A DNA stretch of 64,000 nucleotides. It comes from Thiopseudomonas denitrificans. GTDB taxonomy: Bacteria > Pseudomonadota > Gammaproteobacteria > Pseudomonadales > Pseudomonadaceae. The stretch is taken from assembly GCF_002866065.1 (NCBI RefSeq), contig NZ_LNJZ01000003.1:138667-202666 (forward strand), given 5' to 3'. This document shows, piece after piece, positions 55,462-64,000 of this stretch. The translations under genes were made by a program, and so were the position numbers. The notes under the pieces are model-generated. The model saw only the letters and a list, made by a program, of their open reading frames with translations, searched no databases and was not told the origin of the DNA. Each line of letters starts with the position of its first letter. Positions within the stretch are counted from its first letter, which is position 1.

Positions 55462-56031
55462 ATGTTCTGGATCGAATCCCTTGCCGCTGTCCTTGGTGCG
55501 CTGTCCGTCTGGCTGATGACGCGCCAGAAGCCTGTTGCCTGGCCCGTCGGGCTGGTGATGGTGCTGCTGTATATCGGCATTTTTTATGATGCGCGGCTGT
55601 ATTCGGAAATGCTGTTGCAGATGATCTATGCGGTGCTGCAGGGCTATGGCTGGTGGCGCTGGTTACGTGGCGGCACGCAGCACAGGCCCCTGCCGGTCAC
55701 AGTATTGCCGGCGCTGCGGGTGGTACGTGACCTGGGGGTTGCAGTGCTGATTAGCCTGGTGCTGGGTGTGTTGATGAGCCGCTACACCGATGCCAACCTG
55801 CCCTGGCTGGATGCCGCCCTGACCGGCTTCAGCCTGGCCGGCCAGTACTGGATGGCCAACAAGCGCCTGCAGTGCTGGCCGCTGTGGCTGGTGCTGGATG
55901 TGGTCTATGTCGGCATGTTCCTGTCGGTCGGGCTGCACATGACCGCGCTGCTGTATCTGGTATTCACCGGGCTGGCCGCCTATGGCTGGTGGCAGTGGAG
56001 CCGCCCGCAACAGCAGGCGGCCACGGCATGA
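55462..56031 (+). CDS. pnuC: Nicotinamide riboside transporter
   Basis: A 189-aa PnuC with seven predicted helices. The conserved first part (LAAVLGALSVWLMTRQKPVAWPVGLV) and the WWRW motif that lines the substrate path are present. It carries nicotinamide riboside, trapped by phosphorylation by the next gene's product, with which it shares an ATGA overlap. A TATAAT at 55420-55425 could be the -10 element, but I see no fitting -35. Confidence 0.93.
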   Translation: MFWIESLAAVLGALSVWLMTRQKPVAWPVGLVMVLLYIGIFYDARLYSEMLLQMIYAVLQGYGWWRWLRGGTQHRPLPVTVLPALRVVRDLGVAVLISLVLGVLMSRYTDANLPWLDAALTGFSLAGQYWMANKRLQCWPLWLVLDVVYVGMFLSVGLHMTALLYLVFTGLAAYGWWQWSRPQQQAATA

Positions 56032-56546
56032 AGGTGGTGGTGCTGACCGGCCCCGAGTCCGCCGGCAAGAGCAGCCTTTGTACCGCGCTGGCGCAGCGTT
56101 TCGGGGCACCGGTGGTGCGCGAATATGTGCGTGAATACATCGAGCTGCACCAGCGCGATACCTGTTATGCCGATGTCGAGATCATTGCCCGTGAACAATG
56201 GCGGCGCGAGCAGGAGGCCCGTGCCTTGCAGCCGCCGCTACTGCTGCTGGACACCCACCTGCTCAGCAACCGGCAGTGGAGTCTGGCCCTGTTTGGCCAA
56301 AGCCCGGGCTGGATCGATCAGCTGTTGCAGCAGCAACACTACGATGCGGTATTTTTGCTCAGCCCCGACGGCCTGCCCTGGCAAGCCGATGGCCAGCGCT
56401 GCCAGCCGGAACTGGCCACACGCCAGGCCTTCCATACCGGACTGGAACACTGGCTGGTGCAGCACCGCCAGCCGCTGGTACATGCGGGTGGCAGCTGGGC
56501 GGACCGGCTCGGGCAAATCGGGCAGGCGATAGCCGCCCTGCCATGA
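56028..56546 (+). CDS. NadR-type nicotinamide riboside kinase
   Basis: A 172-aa ATPase with the P-loop GPESAGKSS at residues 8-16, the VVREYVREYI segment and LLLLDTHLLS as Walker B, matching the C-terminal RNK domain of NadR. It lacks the HTH and the NMN adenylyltransferase domain of full NadR, so it is probably only a kinase giving NMN. Gene coupling to pnuC supports the salvage role. The open frame upstream of 56028 reads pnuC in another frame. Confidence 0.9.
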   Translation: MKVVVLTGPESAGKSSLCTALAQRFGAPVVREYVREYIELHQRDTCYADVEIIAREQWRREQEARALQPPLLLLDTHLLSNRQWSLALFGQSPGWIDQLLQQQHYDAVFLLSPDGLPWQADGQRCQPELATRQAFHTGLEHWLVQHRQPLVHAGGSWADRLGQIGQAIAALP

Positions 56547-56565
56547 TCGAGCGCAGGCTGCGCGT

Positions 56566-56583
56566 CTGTCATCAAACCGTCAT
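56566..56583 (+). promoter_or_regulatory. PhoB box upstream of the porin gene
   Basis: CTGTCAT-CAAA-CCGTCAT: two 7-bp PhoB half-sites with four bases between, differing from the ideal direct repeat at one base. It ends about 100 bp upstream of the porin start. Confidence 0.65.
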
Positions 56584-56683
56584 CAGACGGTAACAGCCCT
56601 GCCATGATGGGCCACTAGTATCCCCGGCAACCACAGCAAACAAGACAAACGCTGTGTCCTGTCCAACACAAGGGGATACTTAA

Positions 56684-57766
56684 ATGGCTATCAAGCTCAA
56701 TGCAATCAAGCCCGCAGGGCGTTATCTGACTGTGCCGGCGACGGCGCTGGCACTGGCGGTTTCCACTCAGGCCATGGCCGATGTGACCATCTACGGTCGC
56801 GCCCATGTTTCGGTCGACTATCTGGATGATGGTGCCGATTACTCGAAGGCCAACCTGTCCAGCAACTCCTCGCGCCTGGGCTTCAAGGGCAGCCACGAGA
56901 TCAATCCAGACCTGACCGCTTTTTTCCAGATCGAGCAGCAGATCAACTTCACCACCGGCAGCAATGACGGTGACAGCGCCAGCTTCAGTACCCGAGATAC
57001 CTTTGTCGGCCTGCGCGGCAACTTTGGTGCCATCCAGATGGGCCGCTTTGACAGCCCGTTCAAAACGGCACGTGGTCCGGCCAACCTGTTTGGCGACCAG
57101 GTCGGTGACATGCGCAACCTGACCCGCGTCGGCAATGCCCGCTTTGACGAGCGCTACGACAACACGCTGCAATACACGTCACCGGAGTACAACGGCTTCA
57201 GCATGAAGCTGGCGTATTCGGTCTATGAAGGCCAGGCAGCCACAGAAGAGGATGACAGCAGCAATGCCGGCAGCCTGTCGCTCAACTACGCCAAAGGCCC
57301 GCTGGCTGCTGCGCTGGCCTACGAAACGGTGGGTGCGGACAACAGTCGTGGCAAGCGTAACGGCTTGCGGCTGGCCGGCTCCTACAAGGTCATGGATGAC
57401 CTGAAACTGGTCGGTTTTTACCAGAGCACCGACTACAAGTCCGGCAACAGCGCATTGCGCAAGCAGCTGTCGTCCGACACTTACGGGCTAGGCGGTGAGT
57501 ACATGCTGGGCAAGAACACCGCGCTCAAGGCGATGTGGATGACCCGTGATGCGGATGATTCCGACTATGGTGCCGACATGTGGGTGGTGGGCGTCGAGCA
57601 CAAACTGGACAAGGCAGTGCGGGTCTATGCCAACTATGCCTTTATGGACAATGACAAACACTCGAAGCTGGCCCCTTGGGCACAGGCACGCAGTGCCAAG
57701 CCGGGTGTTGCCGCAACAGGTACCGAAGCGGCAGGACTGTCGGTCGGACTGCGTTACGACTTCTGA
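56684..57766 (+). CDS. Outer-membrane porin (Gram-negative general porin type)
   Basis: A 360-aa precursor with a signal peptide cleaved near MADVTIYG (about residue 32). The mature part reads as a 16-strand barrel: VTIYGRAHVSVDYL, SSRLGFKGSHEINPDLTAFFQIEQQ, RDTFVGLRGNFGAIQMGRFDSP, a loop 3 with acidic and aromatic residues, and the terminal GLSVGLRYDF ending in Phe. It belongs to the general trimeric porins rather than OprP, yet a Pho box lies upstream, so it may be a phosphate-starvation porin. AAGGGGAT precedes the ATG and a terminator follows. Confidence 0.93.
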   Translation: MAIKLNAIKPAGRYLTVPATALALAVSTQAMADVTIYGRAHVSVDYLDDGADYSKANLSSNSSRLGFKGSHEINPDLTAFFQIEQQINFTTGSNDGDSASFSTRDTFVGLRGNFGAIQMGRFDSPFKTARGPANLFGDQVGDMRNLTRVGNARFDERYDNTLQYTSPEYNGFSMKLAYSVYEGQAATEEDDSSNAGSLSLNYAKGPLAAALAYETVGADNSRGKRNGLRLAGSYKVMDDLKLVGFYQSTDYKSGNSALRKQLSSDTYGLGGEYMLGKNTALKAMWMTRDADDSDYGADMWVVGVEHKLDKAVRVYANYAFMDNDKHSKLAPWAQARSAKPGVAATGTEAAGLSVGLRYDF

Positions 57767-57784
57767 CGGCTGTTGCAGCATCAC

Positions 57785-57811
57785 AACGCCAGCCTCGTGC
57801 TGGCGTTTTTG
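57785..57811 (+). terminator. Terminator of the porin gene
   Basis: AACGCCAGC and GCTGGCGTT around CTCGT, followed by TTT, 18 bp after the porin stop. Confidence 0.85.
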
Positions 57812-58003
57812 CATTTGTGCGGTACGGCTGAGCCTGTCCGCAAGCCGGTACTGGAGAGGTCCATGCCGGAAAAGCCTTCCGCGCCGTCTGCCGGCGCATC
57901 ACTTCAGGCCAGAATGGCTCCTGTAGCAGCAGGGCCGGGCAGTTGTCTCATCGGGGCGTGCTCGTGCAAACGATGAATCACCGGGACACCGATACGACCG
58001 CAT

Positions 58004-58027
58004 AAAAAACCCGGCACATGGCCGGGT
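58004..58027 (-). terminator. Terminator of the DUF2057 gene
   Basis: ACCCGGC and GCCGGGT around a 5-nt loop; on the minus strand the stem runs into TTTTTT. It lies 33 bp after the gene's stop. Confidence 0.8.
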
Positions 58028-58059
58028 GAACCCTAACACAGGGCAAGGAGCAATTGGGA

Positions 58060-58719
58060 TCAGTCTGCGGCCCAGCGCAGGAAGCTGGTGCGGCCCTGTT
58101 CGTCCAGCATCAGCCAGAGGTGTTGCAGGGTGGTCAGGGTTGCATTGTCATTGGGCAGCGTGGCCGTTGTCGGCAGCGCTGGTGTGGCCAGTGGCTCCAC
58201 GGTGTTGCGCGGGCTCTGCGCGGGACCATCACCGGCCAGCAGGTTCAGCACGGAAGTCTGTTCGGTGGTAACCTCACCGGCAACCCGCTCGCCTGTGCCG
58301 CTGTTTTCAGCCCAGCCGGTAAAGGACAATCGCTGATTGCGGGCGTCCTCCAGGGTTTGCGGTGCGGCAAAGCCCAGCGTCCAGACATCGCCGGCCTTGC
58401 CATTGATGCTGAATACCGCGCTGTTGCTGCGCACCACTTCGTGCGACAGGCCACCGTCAATATCAAAGATGTTCTTGTAATAGGCGCTGACACGGTACTT
58501 GCCCGGCTGCAGCTGCAATTGGCGTGGCTGGTTGCCAGTCATCCGGTTGGCGGCGGGTACCGGCTGGCCGTTGATGTGCAGGATCTCCAGTGCCGGCGGC
58601 ACATCCAGGGTGACCAGCTGTGTCACCGGCTGGCTGCTGCCGGAATACAGCTGGACAGGGCCGCTCTGGGCACAGGCGCTGAGCAGCCCGGCAGCGGCAA
58701 GGGTAAACAGGGGGCGCAT
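58060..58719 (-). CDS. DUF2057 family lipoprotein
   Basis: A 219-aa predicted lipoprotein with lipobox LSAC (C16). The domain resembles DUF2057 (YccT-like): LDVPPALEILHINGQPV near the start and QPGKYRVSAYYKNIFD(I)D in the middle, a beta-rich fold of unknown role. Family members are usually just exported; here a Cys suggests anchoring. It is monocistronic with a strong terminator. Confidence 0.75.
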   Translation of the reverse strand: MRPLFTLAAAGLLSACAQSGPVQLYSGSSQPVTQLVTLDVPPALEILHINGQPVPAANRMTGNQPRQLQLQPGKYRVSAYYKNIFDIDGGLSHEVVRSNSAVFSINGKAGDVWTLGFAAPQTLEDARNQRLSFTGWAENSGTGERVAGEVTTEQTSVLNLLAGDGPAQSPRNTVEPLATPALPTTATLPNDNATLTTLQHLWLMLDEQGRTSFLRWAAD

Positions 58720-58831
58720 ACAACTCTCTCCATCAGGGGAAAACGGGAAGGGCCGCTCCCGTAGTCAGGCCCTTCTATGGCAGAGAATTAGTCTAGATGG
58801 TGCAGGTTGCAGTTTTGTGACAGGGCCTGTG

Positions 58832-59857
58832 TCAGGCCCAGGCCATGCACTTGCCCAGCACGCGCAGATGGCCGCTTTCACCCAGTTGCGGGGTGGTCAG
58901 CGAGGGCATGCGCAGGCTCAGGCACATGTCATCGATTTCCACCTCGATCAGCGTGTGATCGCCACGGAACGAGCGGCGGGTGACCCAGGCCGGTACGCCC
59001 TTGCAGTTCTGGCACCACTGGAATTGCTCCGGACGCACCATCACGGTAGCGTTGTGGCAACTGGGTACCGGACAGCTGCTATAGAGCGGAATCACCCCCA
59101 GCGCACTGCGGATACCGCCTTCGGCACACTCGCCGGGCATGAAGATGGCGTCGCCGGTGAGGCGGGCCACGGTTTCACTGGCCGGTTGCCAGTAAATGGT
59201 TTCCGGTGGTGCGCACTGCATGATCTGGCCCTTCATCATCACCGCCAGCTGGTCGGAGACGGCAAAGGCCTCGCCGGGGTCGTGGGTGACCAGAATGGCG
59301 GTGGTGCCGGTCTTGCGCAGCAGCGCGATGACGTCCTCGCACATGCTGCGGCGCAGTTCCAGGTCCAGTGCGTTGAACGGCTCGTCCAGCAGCACCAGTT
59401 GCGGATCGGGCGCCAGCGCGCGACCGAGCGCCACCCGCTGCTGCTGTCCGCCGGACAATTCATGCGGGTAACGGTGACCGAAATCTTGCAGGCCGATCAG
59501 TTCCAGCACCTCGGCGACCCGCTGCTTGCGGTTGGCACACTTGGGCAGGCCGTAGGCCAGGTTGCCCTCTACCGTTAGGTGCGGAAACAGCGCACCTTCC
59601 TGGGGTACATAGCCGATGCGGCGGCGTTCTGGCGGTACAAATACCGAAGAGGACGCCATCAGCTTCTGGCCAAAATGGATGCTGCCCTCATCCACCGGAT
59701 CGAAGCCGGCAATCAGCCGCAGCAATGTGGTCTTGCCACAACCTGATGGACCCAGCAACGCCAGCACTGAGCCCTGTTCCAGCTCAAGGTCGATGCCCTT
59801 GAGCACCTCGACCGGGCCAAAGCTCTTGTGGATGTTGTCGATACGGATATGGCTCAT
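58832..59857 (-). CDS. Iron(III) ABC transporter, ATP-binding subunit
   Basis: A 341-aa FbpC-type ATPase with Walker A GPSGCGKTT (36-44), signature LSGGQQQR, Walker B LVLLDEP and the switch His in VTHD, followed by a TOBE-type regulatory domain (about 240-341) with several Cys. It powers ferric iron import by the permease next to it. The gene starts one base after the permease stop, the third of three co-transcribed genes. Confidence 0.93.
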   Translation of the reverse strand: MSHIRIDNIHKSFGPVEVLKGIDLELEQGSVLALLGPSGCGKTTLLRLIAGFDPVDEGSIHFGQKLMASSSVFVPPERRRIGYVPQEGALFPHLTVEGNLAYGLPKCANRKQRVAEVLELIGLQDFGHRYPHELSGGQQQRVALGRALAPDPQLVLLDEPFNALDLELRRSMCEDVIALLRKTGTTAILVTHDPGEAFAVSDQLAVMMKGQIMQCAPPETIYWQPASETVARLTGDAIFMPGECAEGGIRSALGVIPLYSSCPVPSCHNATVMVRPEQFQWCQNCKGVPAWVTRRSFRGDHTLIEVEIDDMCLSLRMPSLTTPQLGESGHLRVLGKCMAWA

Positions 59858-59858
59858 G

Positions 59859-61409
59859 TCAGTTTCCTTGACGCAGCATGCGCTGGGTGAAGATCCACAC
59901 TGGCAGGATGGAAATCACCACCAGCAGGGCGGCAAAGGGTGCCGCAGCGGCAAACTCGCCGTCCGAGGTATAGGACCAGACCTGGGTCGCCAGTGTGGTG
60001 GTGCCGGTGGGTGCCAGCATCAGGGTGGCGGTCAGCTCGCGGGCCATTTCCAGCATCATCAGCGCCAGCGCCGCACCTATGCCGGGGGCGATATTCGGCA
60101 GGATGACGGTGACAAATACATGGAACGGCCGCTTGCCCAGGCTGCGGCCGATATTTTCCAGATTGTTCGGCAACAGCTCGATGGAGGCGCGCAGCGACGA
60201 CTGGGCCAGTGGCAAAAACAGAATGGCATAGGCGGCCAGCACGACAAAAATGGTCTGGTAAGCAAAGGGCACCACGCGGATGGCGAGGAACACCAGCGCC
60301 AGCGCCACCACCACGCCGGGCAGGCCGTGCACTATATAGGGCAGGCGTTCGGCCAGGCGTGCCAGCAGACCGCGCTGGCGCACCGCCAGCATCACCAGCG
60401 GAATCGCCATCAGGCTGGTGAACAGCGCACCGCTGCCGGCCAGCGTCAGCGTGCCCTGAATCGCGGGCCAGATTTTTTCGTAGCCGACACCCACAGAAGC
60501 GCCGGTCAACAGCCAGTAGCCGAGCATGACAAAGGGCACGCCCAGCGCCAGCGCGAACAGCACAATAAAGCCGAGCAATACAGGAATCGTCCAGACACCC
60601 AGTTGCACCGGTTGCGCCTGGCGGGCACTGCCCTTGCCGACACGGGCCACATTGCGCCCGCCACGCAGACGGATCTCGGCCCGGATCAGCGGAATACAGA
60701 GCACGATCAGCACCATCGACTGCATCGCCGCCGCCGAGCTGTTGAACTGCAGCTCGTAGCTTTCAAAAATGGCAGTGGTGAAGGTCTGTACGCGCAGCAG
60801 CGCCAGTGCGCCGAACTCGGCAAACATGTGGGTGCCGACCAGCAATGCGCCGCCGCCCAGTGCCGGAATCAGCTGTGGCAGCAAGGCAGAAAAGAAGGTA
60901 CGCCAGGGGCCCTTGCCCAGCGAACGCGACACGTCCTCGAAGCCGGGGTCGGTATTGCGCAGGGAGGCGGCCACCGGCAGATACACCAGCGGATACTTGG
61001 CCAACGCCAGAATGAGAATGGCACCGGCCATATTTTGGAACATGGAATCAATCGACGACCAGGCATAGCTGGCGACAAACGCCGGTACCACCAGCGGCAA
61101 ACCGGCCACCACCCGCAGCCAGTTGCGGCCGGGCAGATTGCTGCGCTCCACACACCAGGCCACCGACAGGCCGAACACCACCGCCAGCGAAGTGACACCA
61201 CCGGCCAGAATCAGTGTGTTGAGCAGCAGCTCCAGGTTGCGCGCACGAAAAAGCTCAGCCCAGGCACCATGGGCGCCCAGCTGAGCTGTACGAATGAAGA
61301 TATAGATGACCGGCAGCACCACCAGGGTGACTGGAATCAGTGCCGCCCAGACCATCCAGGACTGGCGCAGCGGGTTGCGCCTGCCAGTCCGGATTGCGGA
61401 TGCGATCAA
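59859..61409 (-). CDS. Iron(III) ABC transporter, permease subunit
   Basis: A 516-aa FbpB/SfuB-type permease, a fusion of two six-helix halves, each with an EAA loop (SLGKGPWRTFFSALLPQLIPALGGG and SLGKRPFHVFVTVILPNIAPGIGAA) that contacts the ATPase. Its ATG overlaps the stop of the binding-protein gene by four bases. It lies in the inner membrane. Confidence 0.93.
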   Translation of the reverse strand: MIASAIRTGRRNPLRQSWMVWAALIPVTLVVLPVIYIFIRTAQLGAHGAWAELFRARNLELLLNTLILAGGVTSLAVVFGLSVAWCVERSNLPGRNWLRVVAGLPLVVPAFVASYAWSSIDSMFQNMAGAILILALAKYPLVYLPVAASLRNTDPGFEDVSRSLGKGPWRTFFSALLPQLIPALGGGALLVGTHMFAEFGALALLRVQTFTTAIFESYELQFNSSAAAMQSMVLIVLCIPLIRAEIRLRGGRNVARVGKGSARQAQPVQLGVWTIPVLLGFIVLFALALGVPFVMLGYWLLTGASVGVGYEKIWPAIQGTLTLAGSGALFTSLMAIPLVMLAVRQRGLLARLAERLPYIVHGLPGVVVALALVFLAIRVVPFAYQTIFVVLAAYAILFLPLAQSSLRASIELLPNNLENIGRSLGKRPFHVFVTVILPNIAPGIGAALALMMLEMARELTATLMLAPTGTTTLATQVWSYTSDGEFAAAAPFAALLVVISILPVWIFTQRMLRQGN

Positions 61410-62437
61410 GCCAGGCCAGCCTCCCGGCGCAGTTGCAGGGCCTCGTCAGCGCCACCCAGGTTGGCCGGGTTAACGGCAGGTGGTTGCAGCTCGTCAAACG
61501 GCTTGATGTCGAAGGTGGACTCGACCGCAGGGTTCATCGGCCACTCGGCAACACCGCCGGCATAGACCTTCTGGCCCTCGATGCTGGTCATGAAGGCGAC
61601 CAGTTTCTGGGCGGCGTCCATGTTCTTGGCGGTTTTCAGCACGCCAGCGGCGGATACGGTGATCAGCGCGCCCGGGTCCTGCGGGCCGGAGAAGTGCAGG
61701 CGTGACTTCATGTTGTCCACGCCCTGCTCACGCGCGACGATGTACCAGTAGTAGTTGTTGACTAGCGCGGTGGCGATTTCGCCGCGCTCCACGGCACGCA
61801 TGGCGGCCATGTTGTTGTTGTAGATGCGGCCGTATTTCTTCAGGCCCTTGAGCCAGTCTAGCGCGGCATCACGGCCTAGCAGATGCTTGATGGCGACGAT
61901 CTGCTGCTGGAAAGCGCCACTGGTAGGCACGAAGGCCACACGGTCTTTCCAGGCTTCGGTGGCCATGTCCATGACGGAGGCAGGCAGCTCGCTTTCGTCG
62001 ATCAGGTCAGGGTTGAATACGGTGACACGGCAGCGCGCGGTGATGCCGGTCCAGGTACCGTCGGTGGCGCGGTAGGTTTCGCGCACCTGGTCCAGGGTTG
62101 CCTGTGGCAGCTGGGCTAGCATGTTGCGCTCGGCCAGCGCGGCTACGGGAGGGCTTTCTTCGGAGTAGAACACGTCGGCGGGCGAGCGCTTGCCCTCTTC
62201 AATGATCTGGTTGGCCAGCTGGATACTGTTGCCGGTACGGATCTTTACCTGGATGCCGGTGGCCTTGGTGAAGGCGTCGACAATGGCCTGGGTGGTTTTT
62301 TCATGCTGGCCGCTGTACAGGGTCAGGGTTTGCACTTCGGCAGCGTTGGCCAGGTTCAGGGCGGGCATGCCCATCATCAGGCCGCCACCGACCAGCAGGC
62401 TGTTGCGCAAAAATGTACGGCGATTGAAATCAGTCAT
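61406..62437 (-). CDS. Iron(III) ABC transporter, substrate-binding protein
   Basis: A 343-aa periplasmic binding protein of the FbpA/FutA type. The N-terminus [19 protein letters not shown] looks like a twin-arginine signal (RRTFLR). The mature protein opens with [19 protein letters not shown] and contains [11 protein letters not shown], whose paired tyrosines bind ferric iron in the family. It is the first gene of the three-gene operon and has a Fur-type box about 37 bp upstream of the start. Confidence 0.93.
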   Translation of the reverse strand: MTDFNRRTFLRNSLLVGGGLMMGMPALNLANAAEVQTLTLYSGQHEKTTQAIVDAFTKATGIQVKIRTGNSIQLANQIIEEGKRSPADVFYSEESPPVAALAERNMLAQLPQATLDQVRETYRATDGTWTGITARCRVTVFNPDLIDESELPASVMDMATEAWKDRVAFVPTSGAFQQQIVAIKHLLGRDAALDWLKGLKKYGRIYNNNMAAMRAVERGEIATALVNNYYWYIVAREQGVDNMKSRLHFSGPQDPGALITVSAAGVLKTAKNMDAAQKLVAFMTSIEGQKVYAGGVAEWPMNPAVESTFDIKPFDELQPPAVNPANLGGADEALQLRREAGLA

Positions 62438-62473
62438 GGAATGGGCCTCCGTAAAAAGTGTGCGCAGGGTAAC

Positions 62474-62492
62474 ACAAATGAGAACAATTATC
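62474..62492. promoter_or_regulatory. Fur box upstream of the iron transporter
   Basis: The 19-bp sequence ACAAATGAGAACAATTATC matches 13 of 19 positions of the palindromic Fur consensus. It lies between 37 and 55 bp upstream of the binding-protein gene, where repression under iron sufficiency would be expected. Confidence 0.6.
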
Positions 62493-62630
62493 TTTGTGGT
62501 AGTACAAGGAAATCTGTAAATAGTGTAAGGCCTGATCTGGCCGCCAGCCTGCTGTCGTGTTACGGAAAGAAGGTGGCCTGGGCAAAGAAGCGCCCGGAAA
62601 AAGCTGCAGTGCCCAATGCCGAAAATTGTG

Positions 62631-62636
62631 TATAAT
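62631..62636 (+). promoter_or_regulatory. -10 element of the tRNA-Arg promoter
   Basis: TATAAT nine bases before the mature tRNA 5' end. No good -35 is seen at the proper distance. Confidence 0.5.
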
Positions 62637-62645
62637 GCGCGCCAC

Positions 62646-62722
62646 GCACTCGTAGCTCAGCTGGATAGAGTACTGCCCTCCGAAGGCAGGGGTCGTGGGT
62701 TCGAATCCCGCCGAGTGCGCCA
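62646..62722 (+). tRNA. tRNA-Arg (anticodon CCG)
   Basis: A complete 77-nt cloverleaf. The acceptor GCACTCG pairs with CGAGTGC, discriminator G, encoded CCA. The D-loop region is TAGCTCAGCTGGATAGAG, the anticodon stem CTGCC/GGCAG holds loop CTCCGAA with anticodon CCG, and the T arm is GTGGG-TTCGAAT-CCCGC. It reads the CGG codon. Confidence 0.97.
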
Positions 62723-62817
62723 TTCTTGCTTGTATATCAGTCGGTTACAGTTTAAAGGTCAGCTGATATTGCTCCCGAAAAGTGTTGCTGATGCCTTGCA
62801 AGGCGTCTGGGCACAGT

Positions 62818-64000
62818 CTAGCGGTTACGCTTTTCCCGGTACATGACCTGATCGGCGCGGGCCAGCAAGGCAGTGCTGCTTTCACCATCATCAGGAAACA
62901 GGGCGTAACCTATACTGACGCCCACCTGCAGCTGCTGGTCCCTGAACGCGTATGGCTGCTCAATGCGCTGACGAATTTTCTCGGCCAGATGCGTAACGGC
63001 GCTGCGGTCGCCGGCTTCTTCGGCCACTACGACAAACTCGTCACCGCCCAGGCGCACCGCCACATCCGTATCGCGCAGCAGTTCGTGCAAGCGCTCGCCG
63101 ACTTGCTGAAGCACCACATCGCCGGCAGCGTGGCCCCACGTATCATTGACCGGCTTGAAGTCATTCAGGTCCAGCAGGAACACACAGCCGGCCTGGCCGC
63201 TCCTGTGGCTGCGGGCCAGTGCCCGTGTCAGTACATCTTCCAGTCTCAGGCGGTTGCCCAGGCCGGTCAGGCTGTCCGTGTGTGCCATGTCGTGCAAGGT
63301 TGCCTGTTGCTGTTTGAGCTGGGTAATGACGTCGTACAGTTCCTGCATCAGGTCATCATAGGCATGCATGACCTGGCCAAGCTCGTTGTCTTGTGTGGCA
63401 GCGGCACCTGCGCTAACCAGCGGGCTGTCCGTGCGGTTCTTGTTCTGCTCGATGATGATCTGGAAGCGCTGCAACGGATTGCTGATCAGGCGGCGGAAAA
63501 TCAGCAGCGTAATGCACAGCATGCTGGCCAGCAGGGCCGCCAGCAACATCAGGTAACGCCAGAAATTATCAGCCAGTCCGGTCTGGATGGACTGTGATTT
63601 GAACAGTACTTCCAGGGTGCCGACATAAAAACCGCGTCCTTTTTCGTCCAGGTATTCCAGCGTAAAAACTTCCACGGAGTCCGGGTTGTCTGCGAGCTGC
63701 GCATCGCCGGCCTGCAAGATCTGTTCGCGGCATGCTTCATTGATCTGCACCCAGGCAATGCCGGTTTGGTACATCATGGCGACCAAAATGCCTTCCACGG
63801 TGTTGTTGTCACAGTCCCAGAGCGGCTTTACCAGCGCTTCACGGTAAGACTGCAGCATGCTTTCTTTCTGCAGGGCAAGATCGCTTTGCTGCTGGCTCCA
63901 GGTAATCCAGACGGTACCCAGCCCGGCCAGCATGAATGCCAGCAGTACGGGGAAAGTCAGCGACAGCACAAACTGCCGGAACAGGGTGCTGCTGCGCGTG
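62818..64000 (-). CDS. Membrane-bound diguanylate cyclase (GGDEF), cut by window edge
   Basis: The frame is open to base 64000, so the start may lie outside; an in-frame GTG at 63969 would give 383 aa. It has an N-terminal membrane helix, a periplasmic sensor part (about 110 residues, LQKESMLQSYREALVKPLWDC...), a second helix (FWRYLMLLAALLASMLCITLLIF), a HAMP-like linker and a GGDEF domain. The active-site motif is intact (VRLGGDEFVV), and RDTD five residues before it is the inhibitory c-di-GMP site. It should make c-di-GMP, the signal read by PelD and FleQ, though no specific link to pel is shown. Confidence 0.92.
   Translation of the reverse strand, partial: TRSSTLFRQFVLSLTFPVLLAFMLAGLGTVWITWSQQQSDLALQKESMLQSYREALVKPLWDCDNNTVEGILVAMMYQTGIAWVQINEACREQILQAGDAQLADNPDSVEVFTLEYLDEKGRGFYVGTLEVLFKSQSIQTGLADNFWRYLMLLAALLASMLCITLLIFRRLISNPLQRFQIIIEQNKNRTDSPLVSAGAAATQDNELGQVMHAYDDLMQELYDVITQLKQQQATLHDMAHTDSLTGLGNRLRLEDVLTRALARSHRSGQAGCVFLLDLNDFKPVNDTWGHAAGDVVLQQVGERLHELLRDTDVAVRLGGDEFVVVAEEAGDRSAVTHLAEKIRQRIEQPYAFRDQQLQVGVSIGYALFPDDGESSTALLARADQVMYREKRNR

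Noticed and set aside
54069-55580. Minus-strand frame of 503 codons opposite the GntP permease
   Set aside because: Same pattern of a shadow frame; it also runs across a clear terminator and into pnuC.
59616-61565. Plus-strand reading frame of 649 codons opposite the iron transporter genes
   Set aside because: The translation is a Gln/His/Arg-rich shadow; the permease and ATPase on the minus strand are certain.
62723-62817. tRNA-Arg 3' end as an integration site of a genomic island
   Set aside because: No integrase and no second copy of the tRNA 3' end are seen in the window; the DNA behind it is ordinary.

Overview
The window reads as chromosome of a GC-rich Pseudomonas-like gammaproteobacterium. 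The evidence is a complete Pel exopolysaccharide operon, a bioBFHC biotin cluster, mmsAB valine catabolism, an rpiA/ilvA divergent pair, a REP-like palindrome, and candidate Vfr/CRP, FleQ, Anr, NrdR, Fur and PhoB sites. A marine or halotolerant Pseudomonadaceae lineage such as Halopseudomonas is my guess from gene content, not something the sequence proves. Apart from the left edge (IS630 transposase piece plus AT-rich broken genes) it looks like ordinary chromosomal backbone.

Layout. 0-1.4 kb: IS630 transposase C-terminal part, a frameshifted membrane-protein gene fused to the IS end, and a cysteine-hydrolase remnant. 1.4-10.5 kb: ilvD, a DUF924 gene, an SdiA-regulated-type protein, a DUF2157/DUF4401/GDYXXLXY membrane trio, rpiA, ilvA and a small membrane protein. 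10.5-24.5 kb: regulatory region and pelABCDEFG followed by an eighth gene, a lipoprotein with a PelA-type glycoside hydrolase domain. 24.5-27.5 kb: anaerobic class III ribonucleotide reductase, in which the glycyl radical segment is a separate 50-codon gene 227 bp downstream of the large nrdD ORF, then nrdG. 27.7-35 kb: MFS transporter, TauE/SafE permease, lgt, thyA, a Cys-rich exported protein, a cupredoxin, a Na+/Ca2+-type antiporter and an adenosine/adenine deaminase. 35-46.7 kb: two divergent clusters for branched-chain acyl-CoA catabolism (crotonase, thiolase, SDR and acyl-CoA synthetase, with AraC and LysR regulators, facing mmsA, mmsB, a HIBCH-like hydrolase and an acyl-CoA dehydrogenase). 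46.8-51.4 kb: comF-like gene and bioBFHC (no bioD here). 51.5-58.7 kb: chemotaxis transducer, FliL-like protein, GntP permease, pnuC plus an NR kinase, a porin with a Pho box, and a DUF2057 lipoprotein. 58.8-64 kb: Fur-type box with an iron ABC transporter, tRNA-Arg(CCG), and a GGDEF protein running off the right edge.

How the genes work together. The Pel genes encode a c-di-GMP-controlled synthase, export and modification machine. The unusual point is that the hydrolase domain inside PelA looks shortened and has lost several residues of the family pattern, while the extra lipoprotein keeps them, suggesting that hydrolase activity was moved to a separate protein. The nrdD/nrdD'/nrdG cluster sits behind an Anr-like box and two NrdR boxes 31 bp apart, fitting anaerobic dNTP supply. 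Two copies of one structured repeat, with paired arms that differ between copies but keep their pairing, lie at 26.5 kb (inside the split nrdD) and 35.9 kb.
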